This document shows, in pieces, positions 9,164-17,316 of a stretch of 64,000 nucleotides of DNA (positions are counted from its first letter, which is position 1; the number at the start of each line of letters is the position of its first letter). The translations under genes and the position numbers were made by a program. The stretch is taken from positions 5,890,001 through 5,954,000 of the forward strand of contig NZ_CP051684.1 in NCBI RefSeq assembly GCF_012849375.1, read 5' to 3'. This stretch comes from Duganella dendranthematis. Its GTDB lineage: Bacteria > Pseudomonadota > Gammaproteobacteria > Burkholderiales > Burkholderiaceae_D. The notes under the pieces are model-generated. The model was not told the DNA's origin and did no database searches. It worked only from the letters and a program-made list of their open reading frames with translations.

Positions 9164-9895
9164 TTGAGCTTGCACGTTACACGCATTTCCATCATCGCCT
9201 TGGCTGTAGCCATTACTGCGGGTACTGCAGGCGCAACGCCGGTGACGTGGAATTTTTCAGGGACGATTTATGCCGAGCAGGTCGCCGGGGCCTGGGTATC
9301 GACCAGCATCGGCAAAACTGTATCCGGTACTTTGACCCTTGATTTAAGCCTACTGAGTGAGGCAGGTACCGACGGCATAACCTATCACAACGGTGATGCG
9401 TCTTTTAGATACCCTCTCCCCACTTCGCTTCCTTTGCACGGGAGTGCCACAGGCGGCGCTTTGAACATTGCGGTCGGCGGTGGACCCTACGACTATATGT
9501 CCTCTTACGTCAACAAAGGCTACGCTAACACATGGGAGGGCGTAACAACCTACCAAGACAGTTATGGCATCGGGGCAGACTCGTGCCGCTCTGTTACGTC
9601 AGGTCCGTGCAATTCCATCTCCCTAAGCACTTCCATGAACACTGATGGGATACGTGCCAGCGGCATATTTGGCAACACTACCTATGATCACCCCGATCTA
9701 AGCTTCGACCAGCGGGTAAACTGGCTATCGTCCGGCGCCAGCAGTTTTGGCGTAATTGCCGACGGCAATACCTATGAATATTTCAAATTAACATCCGTGA
9801 TCCAATCGCCTGTGCCGGAACCGGGTGGCGTTACGCTGTTTACCTTGGGCCTGTTCACATTGACCTTACTGGCTCGGCGTCGAATACTTTCCTGA
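9164..9895 (+). CDS. PEP-CTERM sorting domain protein, TTG start
   Basis: A 243-residue exported protein. TTG at 9164 is taken as start because GAGGAG at 9151-9156 sits at the right distance and the signal peptide (hydrophobic, ending GATP) follows directly; no ATG fits. The body is low in Lys and rich in Gly/Ser/Thr, typical of extracellular biofilm proteins. The C terminus carries the PEP-CTERM signal: VPEPGG, a hydrophobic helix and the basic tail ARRR. Exosortase (EpsH/XrtA type) would cut this signal; no exosortase gene is in the window. The body has no recognised domain. Confidence 0.85.
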   Translation: MSLHVTRISIIALAVAITAGTAGATPVTWNFSGTIYAEQVAGAWVSTSIGKTVSGTLTLDLSLLSEAGTDGITYHNGDASFRYPLPTSLPLHGSATGGALNIAVGGGPYDYMSSYVNKGYANTWEGVTTYQDSYGIGADSCRSVTSGPCNSISLSTSMNTDGIRASGIFGNTTYDHPDLSFDQRVNWLSSGASSFGVIADGNTYEYFKLTSVIQSPVPEPGGVTLFTLGLFTLTLLARRRILS

Positions 9896-10368
9896 TGCCG
9901 GATCGTTTTGGGCTGCAATTTCGACAAGACTCCCAAACTCGGTTGGCTTCTGACTGCCCGTAGCGCCTCTGTAGCCTAGTGGCGCACGTCAACATTTGCG
10001 AAGCAGCCCATACTATGGCAGACCTCTACTATCTGGCCTGGTATCAGCTCAACCGCCTCCTTCGCTTTTCTGCAACACAATGAAAAATGCCATTGATGAT
10101 GCATACGCAATCATCAATGGCACTCATTTACATGAGTTAAATCAATGCGTTAGGAGATTGACTCACTCCCACTCGATTATCAATGACCACCATAAGTCAT
10201 TGAACTACCGGCGTTTTCCCAATCCATCAAATTCTCCGTACCATCAGTAATACCAGCAGATTAGCCCGCTTGCACACCAAGCGAGATCAACGATGATCTA
10301 GTAGCGATTCTTGCCGCGCCAGCCTCTGGAAACATCTTATTCAATCTCTTGACTGGAAGCGAGTGCAG
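9896..10368. other. Non-coding or degraded stretch
   Basis: No convincing gene is seen in these 470 bases. An 84-codon open frame at 9996-10250 has a Pro/His/Asn-rich composition unlike its neighbours and no good ribosome site, so it is not called. Base composition is more AT-rich than the genes around it. The one clear structure is the perfect hairpin at 10088-10122, listed separately. Confidence 0.4.
10088..10122. repeat. Perfect 13-bp inverted repeat (hairpin)
   Basis: TGCCATTGATGAT at 10088-10100 is exactly repeated in inverse as ATCATCAATGGCA at 10110-10122, with a nine-base loop. It could end transcription from the PEP-CTERM gene about 190 bases upstream, but only a weak T-rich stretch (CTCATTTA) follows, so an RNA processing site or small-RNA stem is also possible. 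Confidence 0.55.
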
Positions 10369-10527
10369 TCACAACCAGCGATGGGAGCGTAAGAAAACAG
10401 CGATTGGCTGCGATAATACGGTGGGGCTTTCGTTCAAGCCGAACGCCCCATTATCTCCCTGTTCAACTGAGGCATCCATTGTTCGTTGCGCGATGAATTG
10501 GCCTACTCTGTTTGACCCGCCTTCCAC
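10369..10527 (-). CDS. Possible small protein, 52 aa
   Basis: A short frame from GTG 10527 to TGA 10369. A good ribosome binding site (AAGGAG) lies eight bases before the GTG. The product begins MEGGSNRVGQFIAQR and is hydrophilic with no signal peptide. It is on the same strand as, and 29 bases downstream of, the AtaL-like gene, so it could be its operon partner. I recognise no family. Evidence is only the ribosome site, spacing and strand, hence low confidence. Confidence 0.3.
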   Translation of the reverse strand: MEGGSNRVGQFIAQRTMDASVEQGDNGAFGLNESPTVLSQPIAVFLRSHRWL

Positions 10528-10556
10528 TGCAGATTCTCCTTAACGTTCTTGGCACA

Positions 10557-11027
10557 TCAGAGCTGGCCGGCCTTGACCGCGCGCCGGATTTCAGCCAGCG
10601 CGGAATCGACCGCCGACGAGTAATCCTCGCACATGCTGGCGCTGAACTTGCGCTCGCTCTCGGTGCCGGAATCAACATCTACGAGTTGCAGCGCAAAGCT
10701 GAACCGCAGCTTCAGGTCGCCATCGGGCCCCTCCAGGATTTCGTTGACGATCAGCCCGTCCACCGGTCCGGAGAGCCGGGCAAACACGGTTTTCTTCGGC
10801 GGATAAAAAGTAACCCGTTCGCGCGCGCTCTTGCCGCGGATTGCGACCTCGCGCAGCAGACCGTGTTCGCTGTCTTCAAGCACTTCGCAATGGGTCATCG
10901 CCGGGATGAAGGGCACCCCGTTGCGCGCCTTCTGCTGCAACCCGGCCCACAGCTGGGCACGGGTCAACAACGGATCGCTCTGTTCACGAAAGCAGTTAAC
11001 CGAGATTTCCTTGACCGCGTAAATCAT
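10557..11027 (-). CDS. AtaL-like (DUF1857) START-fold protein
   Basis: A 156-residue cytosolic protein matching the AtaL-like/DUF1857 family of the SRPBCC (START) fold: it begins with a vNC-type strand, continues LTRAQLWAGLQQKARNGVPF and ends with a long C-terminal helix (SSAVDSALAEIRRAV). SRPBCC proteins hold hydrophobic, often aromatic, ligands in a deep cavity, and some AtaL relatives work in aromatic or polyketide-type pathways. A 25-bp box 71 bases upstream is nearly identical to one before the redox operon at 12188, so both units are probably controlled by the LysR protein encoded between them. Confidence 0.8.
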   Translation of the reverse strand: MIYAVKEISVNCFREQSDPLLTRAQLWAGLQQKARNGVPFIPAMTHCEVLEDSEHGLLREVAIRGKSARERVTFYPPKKTVFARLSGPVDGLIVNEILEGPDGDLKLRFSFALQLVDVDSGTESERKFSASMCEDYSSAVDSALAEIRRAVKAGQL

Positions 11028-11097
11028 CTTGCTCTCCTTGCCGGATTCTTGATGCCAGTATCATGCGGGAAAATAATCCTGGAATAAAGCGGGGAAG

Positions 11098-11122
11098 ATG
11101 GGAAAGATTGATCCAAAATTGG
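11098..11122 (-). promoter_or_regulatory. LysR operator candidate, copy 1
   Basis: Read on the minus strand this box matches the one at 12070-12094 in 22 of 25 positions; both share the core TTTTGGATCAATC and end in TCCCAT. It lies 71 bases upstream of the AtaL-like gene and points toward it. Copy 2 has the same orientation relative to its own target gene. Confidence 0.65.
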
Positions 11123-11187
11123 CACACTAGTGCGTTCTCGCTGTCAAAGATGGCTAGTTGCCGGCTGCCCGACGACACGCTGACGTA

Positions 11188-12060
11188 TCAGCTACGCAGG
11201 TGCTCCTGCAGGAACTCGATGAAGCGCTGAGTCTTGGCCGGGAGCAAACGGGTTTCAGTGATCGCGTACACCGGCGTCGAATGGCCGCGCCATTCCGGCA
11301 GCACCCTCTGCAGTCGCCCGGCCGCCAGATCTTCCGCCGCCACTTCCTCCGGCAACATGATAATCCCGAGGTCGAGCGTCGCCAGTCGCCGGAACATGCC
11401 GACGCTGTTGACCAGGAAGCGCCCCGTCACCTCGATTTCGGTGGTTTCGGCCTCGCGATGCAAGGTCCAGCGGCCGGATTTCGGGAAGCCCAGGCATTCG
11501 TGCCGCACCAGGTCGGAGGGATGTTCCGGCGCGCCGTGCTGCGTCAGATAGCCCGGCGAGGCATACAGCTGCACTGACAATCGTGCCAGCAGCCGCGCGA
11601 TCAGGTTGGAGTCCGACTGCTCGCCCATGCGGATCGCAATGTCGAACGGCTCGGTCACCAGGTCAACCCGGCGCGGCGTCAGGTCGAATTCGAATGTAAT
11701 GCCGGGGTAGCGCCGCGAAAACTCGGCGAGCAGCGGCGCCATGTAGATGGTCGCGAAATCTACCGGCAACGAGGCGCGCAGCACGCCGTTGGGCTGCGCC
11801 AGCATTTCGCCCAATTGCTCGTGGGCGATGCGCGCCTCGTCAACAATGCGCCGGCAGCGCTCGTAGTACAACTGCCCTGCCTCGGTCAGCTCGACCTTGC
11901 GGGTGGTGCGGTGCATGAGCCGCAGTCCAATGTGCTTTTCCAGCGCGGCGATGCGGCGAGATAACGTCGAATTCGGAATACCTGAGACTTCGGCCGCGCG
12001 GCGGAAGTTCAGGGTGCTGGCGACCTCAATGAACAGTGCCATATCATTGAGCAACTCCAT
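11188..12060 (-). CDS. LysR family transcriptional regulator
   Basis: A 290-residue regulator: N-terminal winged helix (MELLNDMALFIEVASTLNFRR; NSTLSRRIAALEKHIG) and a LysR effector domain of the broad CrgA-like group (DIAIRMGEQSDSNLIARLL). ATG 12060 is used; the upstream in-frame ATG overlaps the operator-like box. It is divergent from the SDR operon at 12188 and sits between the two copies of the 25-bp box, one starting ten bases before its own start. This suggests autoregulation and control of both flanking units. The inducer is unknown; related regulators respond to aromatic or electrophilic compounds. Confidence 0.88.
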   Translation of the reverse strand: MELLNDMALFIEVASTLNFRRAAEVSGIPNSTLSRRIAALEKHIGLRLMHRTTRKVELTEAGQLYYERCRRIVDEARIAHEQLGEMLAQPNGVLRASLPVDFATIYMAPLLAEFSRRYPGITFEFDLTPRRVDLVTEPFDIAIRMGEQSDSNLIARLLARLSVQLYASPGYLTQHGAPEHPSDLVRHECLGFPKSGRWTLHREAETTEIEVTGRFLVNSVGMFRRLATLDLGIIMLPEEVAAEDLAAGRLQRVLPEWRGHSTPVYAITETRLLPAKTQRFIEFLQEHLRS

Positions 12061-12069
12061 TGCATTACT

Positions 12070-12094
12070 CCATTTTTGGATCAATCCATCCCAT
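12070..12094 (+). promoter_or_regulatory. LysR operator candidate, copy 2
   Basis: Second copy of the box, containing the perfect inverted repeat TGGAT-CA-ATCCA and a T-N11-A-like pattern typical of LysR sites. It lies between the LysR start (12060) and the redox operon start (12188), 94 bases before the latter. TTATAC just beyond it could serve as a -10 element. Confidence 0.65.
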
Positions 12095-12187
12095 TATACC
12101 CCCTTTATCCCACTGATAAATTGGTTGAAGATACGTTCATCGCAAACGCAACCCGACGCGAAGTCAGCGTCTTCACAGGAGATGGAC

Positions 12188-12919
12188 ATGAACAAAGGTA
12201 CTGCAGTAGTGACTGGCGGCGCCGCCGGCATCGGCCAGGCATATGCGCAACGGCTGGCCGCCGATGGTTTTGACATCGCGGTCGCCGACATGAACGATGC
12301 CAGCACCACCCGCGCTCTGGTGGAAGCCACGGGCCGCAAGTTCTATTCGGCGGCGGTTAATGTCAGCTCGCCAGAGTCGACGCTGCAGTTCTCTGCCGAT
12401 GTGGCCGCCCATCTGGGCCCTGTCACCGCACTGGTGAACAACGCCGGCATCTACCCGTGGAAATCATTCGCCGAGACCGACTACGAGATGTGGCGCAAGG
12501 TCATGGGCGTCAACCTCGACGGCGCCTTCCTCATGGCCAAGGCCTTCGTGCCGGGCATGGTGGAGCGCCAGCACGGCCGCATCGTCAACGTTGCCAGCAG
12601 CTCGCTGTGGCTGAACGTGCCGGACATGACCGCCTACATCGCCAGCAAGGGCGGCGTGGTCGGATTCACCCGCGCCCTCGCAAGCGAACTGGGCAAGGAC
12701 GGCATCACCGTTAACGTGATTGCGCCGGGCCTGACCAACACCAAGTCGATGCACGGCACCAATGAAGAAATCTTTGACTATCTGCCGAAGCTGCAGGCCA
12801 TCCCGCGCACCATCCAGCCGGGCGACCTGGTGGGCGTGGTGTCCTTCCTGTGCTCCGCCGACTCCGCGTTTGTCACCGGCCAGACCATCATCGCCGATGG
12901 CGGTCAGGCCCGGATTTGA
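12188..12919 (+). CDS. SDR family oxidoreductase (FabG-like)
   Basis: A 243-residue short-chain dehydrogenase with all classical motifs: TGGAAGIG at 9-16, NNAG at 84-87, a Ser triplet near 138 and YIASK at 150-154. ATG 12188 is preferred to ATG 12182 because AGGAG at 12177-12181 is then six bases away. The C terminus (FLCSADSAFVTGQTIIADGG) is that of FabG-like 3-oxoacyl or alcohol dehydrogenases. It is first in an operon of redox enzymes reaching to 17085 and would reduce or oxidise a carbonyl/alcohol intermediate. The substrate is unknown. Confidence 0.88.
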   Translation: MNKGTAVVTGGAAGIGQAYAQRLAADGFDIAVADMNDASTTRALVEATGRKFYSAAVNVSSPESTLQFSADVAAHLGPVTALVNNAGIYPWKSFAETDYEMWRKVMGVNLDGAFLMAKAFVPGMVERQHGRIVNVASSSLWLNVPDMTAYIASKGGVVGFTRALASELGKDGITVNVIAPGLTNTKSMHGTNEEIFDYLPKLQAIPRTIQPGDLVGVVSFLCSADSAFVTGQTIIADGGQARI

Positions 12920-12951
12920 TCTTTCCTACTCATTAACACGGAACGCATATC

Positions 12952-14022
12952 ATGAGCAATACACTGACACCAGTCCGCATCGGCCGCTACACCATTCCAA
13001 ACCGCCTGGTGATGGCGCCAATGACCCGCTCCCGGGCCAGCGACGATGGTGTGGTCGGCGACCTGACTGTGACCTATTACGCGCAACGCGCCACTGCCGG
13101 CCTGATCATCAGCGAAGGCGTGTTCCCTTCGGCGCTGGGCAAGGGCTATGTGCACACGCCTGGCATCGAGACCGCTGAACAAGTGGCGGCATGGAAAAAA
13201 GTCACCGACGCCGTGCACGCACGCGGTGGCCGTATCTTCATGCAGATGATGCACAGCGGCCGCATCTCCCACCCGGCGCTGCTGAACGGCGCCACCCCGG
13301 TCGCGCCATCGGCCATCCCGCCAGCCGGCCAGGCCTGGACCAGCGCCGGTCAGGTTGATTTCGTCACGCCGCGCGCCCTCAGCACCGAAGAAGTCGCCGG
13401 CGTGATCGACGAATACCGCCAGGCTACCCGCCGCGCCATCGAAGCCGGCTTTGACGGTGTCGAGCTGCATGGCGCCTCCGGCTACCTGCCGGAACAATTC
13501 CTGTCGTCCGGCAGTAACCAGCGCCAGGACCAGTACGGCGGTTCGGTGGAAAACCGCGCCCGTTTCATGCTAGATACCCTGGATGCCATGATTGCCGAAG
13601 CCGGCGCCGACCGGGTCGGTCTCAAAATCTCACCCGAGATGAACTACAACAGCATCACCGACGCCGATCCGCAACAAACCTATCGCCATCTGGTGGAGCA
13701 ACTGCGCGGCAAAGGCCTGGCCTACCTGCATGTCGCGCTGTTCGGTACCCAGACCGATTACCACGGCATGCTACGCCCGTTGTTTGGCGGCACCTATCTG
13801 ATCGGTAGTGGCTTGACCCAGCAATCGGCGGAGGCGATTCTGGCGGAAGGAAAGGCCGAGGCGACGGTATTCGGCGCCGCATTCCTAGCCAACCCGGACC
13901 TGCCGGAACGTTTCCGCCAGGACGCTGCGTTGAACCAGCCGGATCGCAGCACCTTCTTCGCACCGCCAACTGCCCAGGGCTACATCGACTATCCAGCCCT
14001 GGACACGGCTGAAGTCGCCTAA
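12952..14022 (+). CDS. Old yellow enzyme family alkene reductase (NemA-like)
   Basis: A 356-residue FMN-dependent TIM-barrel reductase of the OYE family. It shows LVMAPMTRSRA at about 19-29, HSGRISHP at 101-108 and SNQRQDQYGGSVENRARF near 188. These enzymes reduce electron-poor C=C bonds, quinones and nitro compounds with NAD(P)H. The usual His-x-x-His/Asn ligand-binding pair is HGAS at 173-176, so the second position is Ser; other substrate-side residues appear kept. It is the second gene of the LysR-controlled operon, 32 bases after the SDR, and fits detoxification or conversion of an unsaturated carbonyl. Confidence 0.9.
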   Translation: MSNTLTPVRIGRYTIPNRLVMAPMTRSRASDDGVVGDLTVTYYAQRATAGLIISEGVFPSALGKGYVHTPGIETAEQVAAWKKVTDAVHARGGRIFMQMMHSGRISHPALLNGATPVAPSAIPPAGQAWTSAGQVDFVTPRALSTEEVAGVIDEYRQATRRAIEAGFDGVELHGASGYLPEQFLSSGSNQRQDQYGGSVENRARFMLDTLDAMIAEAGADRVGLKISPEMNYNSITDADPQQTYRHLVEQLRGKGLAYLHVALFGTQTDYHGMLRPLFGGTYLIGSGLTQQSAEAILAEGKAEATVFGAAFLANPDLPERFRQDAALNQPDRSTFFAPPTAQGYIDYPALDTAEVA

Positions 14023-14052
14023 GCCGCCTGCCCGACCCGAAAGGCAATCATC

Positions 14053-14880
14053 ATGACCATTAATCTCGCCCGCATGCAATCAGCCAGCCGCGGCGGCCAG
14101 TTCCGCGCCGTCCGCCTGCATGGCGCCGATCCCGCCATGCTCGATCCCTTCATGGGCATCGACCATGCCTGGATGAGCGCGCCGACCTTTCCGCCGCATC
14201 CGCACGCCGGCTTTTCGGCCGTGACGTATTTGTTCCAGGATTCCGAGACCGATATCGACAACAGAGACTCGCTCGGCAACAGCGTCATGGTCAAGCCGGG
14301 CGGCCTGCATTGGACCGCCGCCGGGCGCGGGGTGGTGCACCGTGAGGACCCGGCGGTGCTGGGGCGTACCGCCCATTTGCTGCAGATCTTCATCAATCTG
14401 CCGCAGACCAGACAAAACGACACACCGTTCGCGCTGACACTGGCGCCGCAAGAGGTGCCGGTGGTGCAACTGCCGGGCGTGACCGTACGGGTGCCGCTGG
14501 GCAGCTTTGGCGAGCAGCATTCGCCGCTGGCGCCGCCGACCGATGTGACCTTGCTCGATGTGTTCGTGCAGGACGGCGCCAGCTTCACGCTGCCGGTCGC
14601 GGCCGGCCAGCGCGCCTTCATCATGCCGATTGCCGGCAGCGCCGACATCGACGGTCAACCATTCGGACTGGAAGAGCTGGCCGCGCCCGTCCTGGCCCCG
14701 TTCGACAGCGACGCCAGCTACCAGTTGCGAGCCCGCGCTGGCGCCACCCGGCTGGCCATCTTCATCGGCCAGCCCTTGCATCAACCCGTGCTTTCCAACG
14801 GACCGATGGCGTTCGCCGACGCGCAAAGCCTGACCGCGGCAGCTGCCGCCTACCACCGCGGCGAGATGGGAAAGCTGTAA
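14053..14880 (+). CDS. Pirin family protein
   Basis: A 275-residue bicupin. The metal-binding pirin N-terminal domain is clear: FPPHPHAGFSAVTY near residues 51-64 and GLHWTAAGRGVVHRE near 89-103 supply the His/Glu ligands. Bacterial pirins bind Fe(II) and some act as quercetin dioxygenases; for most no substrate is known. Position 30 bases after the OYE gene in a redox operon suggests oxidative opening or quinone-related chemistry, or a redox-sensing role. Only the family is certain. Confidence 0.88.
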   Translation: MTINLARMQSASRGGQFRAVRLHGADPAMLDPFMGIDHAWMSAPTFPPHPHAGFSAVTYLFQDSETDIDNRDSLGNSVMVKPGGLHWTAAGRGVVHREDPAVLGRTAHLLQIFINLPQTRQNDTPFALTLAPQEVPVVQLPGVTVRVPLGSFGEQHSPLAPPTDVTLLDVFVQDGASFTLPVAAGQRAFIMPIAGSADIDGQPFGLEELAAPVLAPFDSDASYQLRARAGATRLAIFIGQPLHQPVLSNGPMAFADAQSLTAAAAAYHRGEMGKL

Positions 14881-14909
14881 GCGCCGCCATACCACCAATG
14901 AGAAACATC

Positions 14910-15515
14910 ATGAGCGTAGTACGTTTTACCGCTGAAAACTCGGCCCTGCTGTTGATCGACCACCAGGTCGGCACCATGAAACTGATCAAGAACATCGACA
15001 CCGCGCTGGCTGCCAAACAGTCGATCGCGCTGGCCAAGATGGCGAAAATCCTGAACCTGCCGGTGGTCATCACCTCCAGCCAGGAAGACAATGCACAAGG
15101 CCCGATCCTGCCGGAAATCGCCGCGATCCTGCCGGAAGCCCACGCGGCGCGCGTCAAGCGTCCCGGCGTGGTCAACGCCTGGGCCTATGCCGACTTCCGC
15201 GACGCGGTCCTGGCCACCGGCCGCAAGAACCTGATCATGGCCGGCGTCACCACCGATGTCTGCCTGATCTTTCCAGCCATCGACGCTGCCGAGGAAGGTT
15301 TCGCAGTGCAGGCCGTCATGGACGCCTCCGGTTCGCCAAGCGAACTGTCTGAGCAATTCTCGCGCCAGCGCATGCACGACGCCGGTGTGGTGCTGACTGC
15401 CACCAATACGCTGATGGCCGAAATCGCGCAGGACTGGTCGACCCCCACCGGCCAGCAATTGATCACACTGCTGTTTAGCGATGTGTTCCCGGCGCTCGGC
15501 GCCAGCATCAGCTGA
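14910..15515 (+). CDS. Isochorismatase family cysteine hydrolase
   Basis: A 201-residue cytosolic hydrolase. The catalytic triad of the family is in place: Asp17 in LLIDHQ, Lys83 in RVKRPG and Cys118 in GVTTDVC. These enzymes cleave vinyl ethers or, more often, C-N bonds of amides (nicotinamidase, carbamoylases). ATG 14910 matches the spacing style of the other operon genes; ATG 14898 would add four residues. It is the fourth gene of the operon. It could release an amide or enol-ether product for the neighbouring oxidoreductases; the substrate is not known. Confidence 0.88.
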   Translation: MSVVRFTAENSALLLIDHQVGTMKLIKNIDTALAAKQSIALAKMAKILNLPVVITSSQEDNAQGPILPEIAAILPEAHAARVKRPGVVNAWAYADFRDAVLATGRKNLIMAGVTTDVCLIFPAIDAAEEGFAVQAVMDASGSPSELSEQFSRQRMHDAGVVLTATNTLMAEIAQDWSTPTGQQLITLLFSDVFPALGASIS

Positions 15516-15522
15516 TAGCACC

Positions 15523-16686
15523 ATGAACAGCGCTGCCCCACGGATTGTGATCGTCGGCGCCTCACTGGCCGGCCTGACGCTCGCCCTGGCCTGCGCCAGG
15601 CGCGGGGTGGCGGTGCACGTACTGGAACGCGCAGCGCGACGTCTGCATGGCGGCGACAGCCTAAGCGTGGATCTCAACGCGCTGGCCGCCGCCACCGGTC
15701 ACGACCCGCGCCAGCCGCCCACGCTGCCAGTGGTGCCGGCCTATCGGGACCGCCATCTCACCACCTGGCCGGCACTGTATGCATGGTTGCGCAGCCATGC
15801 GCTGGCGACGCCCGGCATCACGCTGGACGAAGGTTGCAACGTGACTGCAGTCCGCGACTACGGCGACCATGTCGCAATGGCGATTGATGGCTGCCCCGCG
15901 CTACGCGTCGATGCCGCCATCTGCGCCGATGGCTATCACAGCCTGGTGCGACGCAGCGTGGCGCCACAACAGCCGCTGGCCCGCTATGCCGGCTACACGG
16001 TCTGGCGCGGCCTGGTCGAGGAAAAAGCGCTGGCACAGCCGCTGCAGTGGCCATCGAATGGCGGCCTATGGATTAAATTGGTGCGCGGCTACCGGCTGGT
16101 GGCCGCCGTACTGCCGGGCCGCGATGGCAAGCTGGAAGTCGGCAACCGCCAGATTACCTTCGCCTGGTTCGACGCCCATCGTACCGAACTGCTGCGGCAC
16201 AGCGGTCGCCTCACCGAAGATGGCGGGCTGGTCGGATCGCTGGCAGCCGGCGCGATCGAACCGAGTGTGCGTGCGGAGCTGCTGGCACTGGTGCCGCAGC
16301 TATGGCCGGCGACCTGGGCCGAAGCGGTCAGCGCAGGACTGCGTTCAGCCACCGCGCTGAGTGGCGCGCCGATCGCCGAGTACCGTCCCGAGCGGTTAGC
16401 CAACGGCCGACTGGCGCTCGTCGGCGACGCCGCCCACGTGGTGACGCCAATGACCGGCAGCGGCTACGCCACCAGCGTCGACGACGCCATCGTGCTGGCA
16501 AGGCTGCTGGCTGAAGCAGCCGCAGATGCGCCGATCAGCGCGGTGCTGGCGCGCTACCAGGCGGTGCGCCTGCCGTACGTGCGCGGGCTGGTGGCGCACT
16601 CGCAGCGCCTCAGCGCCGAATATCTGCGACACGCCCTTACCGGCGGCCACCCGGCTCGATTTGATACGGCCGGCCTCGGCGAATAA
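15523..16686 (+). CDS. FAD-dependent monooxygenase (PHBH/UbiH fold)
   Basis: A 387-residue flavoprotein monooxygenase. The ADP-binding motif is IVIVGASLAGL near residues 7-17, a DG motif (ICADGYHS) lies mid-protein, and GDAAHVVTPMTGSGYA near 300 is the second FAD-binding motif. These class A enzymes hydroxylate aromatic or similar rings using NAD(P)H and oxygen. ATG 15523 begins eight bases after the previous stop. With SDR, OYE, pirin and a following ABM protein, it completes a toolbox for oxidising and reducing an aromatic or quinone substrate. Confidence 0.88.
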   Translation: MNSAAPRIVIVGASLAGLTLALACARRGVAVHVLERAARRLHGGDSLSVDLNALAAATGHDPRQPPTLPVVPAYRDRHLTTWPALYAWLRSHALATPGITLDEGCNVTAVRDYGDHVAMAIDGCPALRVDAAICADGYHSLVRRSVAPQQPLARYAGYTVWRGLVEEKALAQPLQWPSNGGLWIKLVRGYRLVAAVLPGRDGKLEVGNRQITFAWFDAHRTELLRHSGRLTEDGGLVGSLAAGAIEPSVRAELLALVPQLWPATWAEAVSAGLRSATALSGAPIAEYRPERLANGRLALVGDAAHVVTPMTGSGYATSVDDAIVLARLLAEAAADAPISAVLARYQAVRLPYVRGLVAHSQRLSAEYLRHALTGGHPARFDTAGLGE

Positions 16687-16752
16687 CCGACAAGAGCGCT
16701 GCGCCGCAGCGCACGATGGTAGTCTCATACTTCTTTACTCTGAGAGAACAAT

Positions 16753-17085
16753 ATGCCCACTATCCACCAAGACAACACCTTTACACAGATCGTGCGGTTT
16801 GACGTTAGCCCTGAAAAGCAACTTGCGCTGATTGATGCCATCGTCGGCGAAGTCCAGCGATGGGTGCGATTGCGGCCGGGCTTTATTTCCTCGACTTTCC
16901 ACGCCAGTCACGACGGCCGGCACGTCATCAATTACGCGCAATGGAAGGACGAAGCGGCGTTCCGGGCGTTTGGCGAGGACCCGCAAGGCAAACACCTGCA
17001 GGCGGCGATCCGCGCCGTGGATGCTGGCCTGAAACCGCAAGCGATCCATTGCCGCGTAGTGCGGAGCATCGATGCCATCGGCTAA
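16753..17085 (+). CDS. Antibiotic biosynthesis monooxygenase (ABM) domain protein
   Basis: A 110-residue dimeric alpha-beta barrel protein of the ABM family: FTQIVRFDVSPEKQLALIDAI, a middle strand GFISSTFHASHDGRHVINYAQW and a C-terminal strand. Such small proteins are cofactor-free quinone-forming monooxygenases or quinol oxidoreductases (YgiN-like). It lies 66 bases after the FAD monooxygenase on the same strand and is taken as the last gene of the operon. A GCGCTGC/GCAGCGC hairpin (16696-16712) without T-tract sits in the gap and might moderate its expression. Confidence 0.82.
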   Translation: MPTIHQDNTFTQIVRFDVSPEKQLALIDAIVGEVQRWVRLRPGFISSTFHASHDGRHVINYAQWKDEAAFRAFGEDPQGKHLQAAIRAVDAGLKPQAIHCRVVRSIDAIG

Positions 17086-17316
17086 CACTGCTCCCTGGCG
17101 TTCGGTGGCTGGCGGACGCCATCGGCATGTCTAAATTGGCAGTTCGGCTGCACGGGCGACGCTGCGCGGGACACTGCTTAGCGCAAGTCGTTCGGCGGCG
17201 ATAGGCAATGCGAAAACGCGGAGCGGGTGTGGCGACAAAAATCGCGGCGCAAAGCTTTCTTTACCAGCGGATTAAAGGTTATGCTAAGCGCCTCAACTCA
17301 ACCGGAGCCGATTGGC

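Noticed and set aside
9996..10250. 84-codon open frame
   Set aside because: No ribosome site, His/Asn/Pro-rich composition unlike neighbouring proteins and no family resemblance; it also contains the perfect hairpin.
16696..16712. GCGCTGC/GCAGCGC hairpin considered as a terminator
   Set aside because: No T-tract follows and the next gene is on the same strand with a related function.
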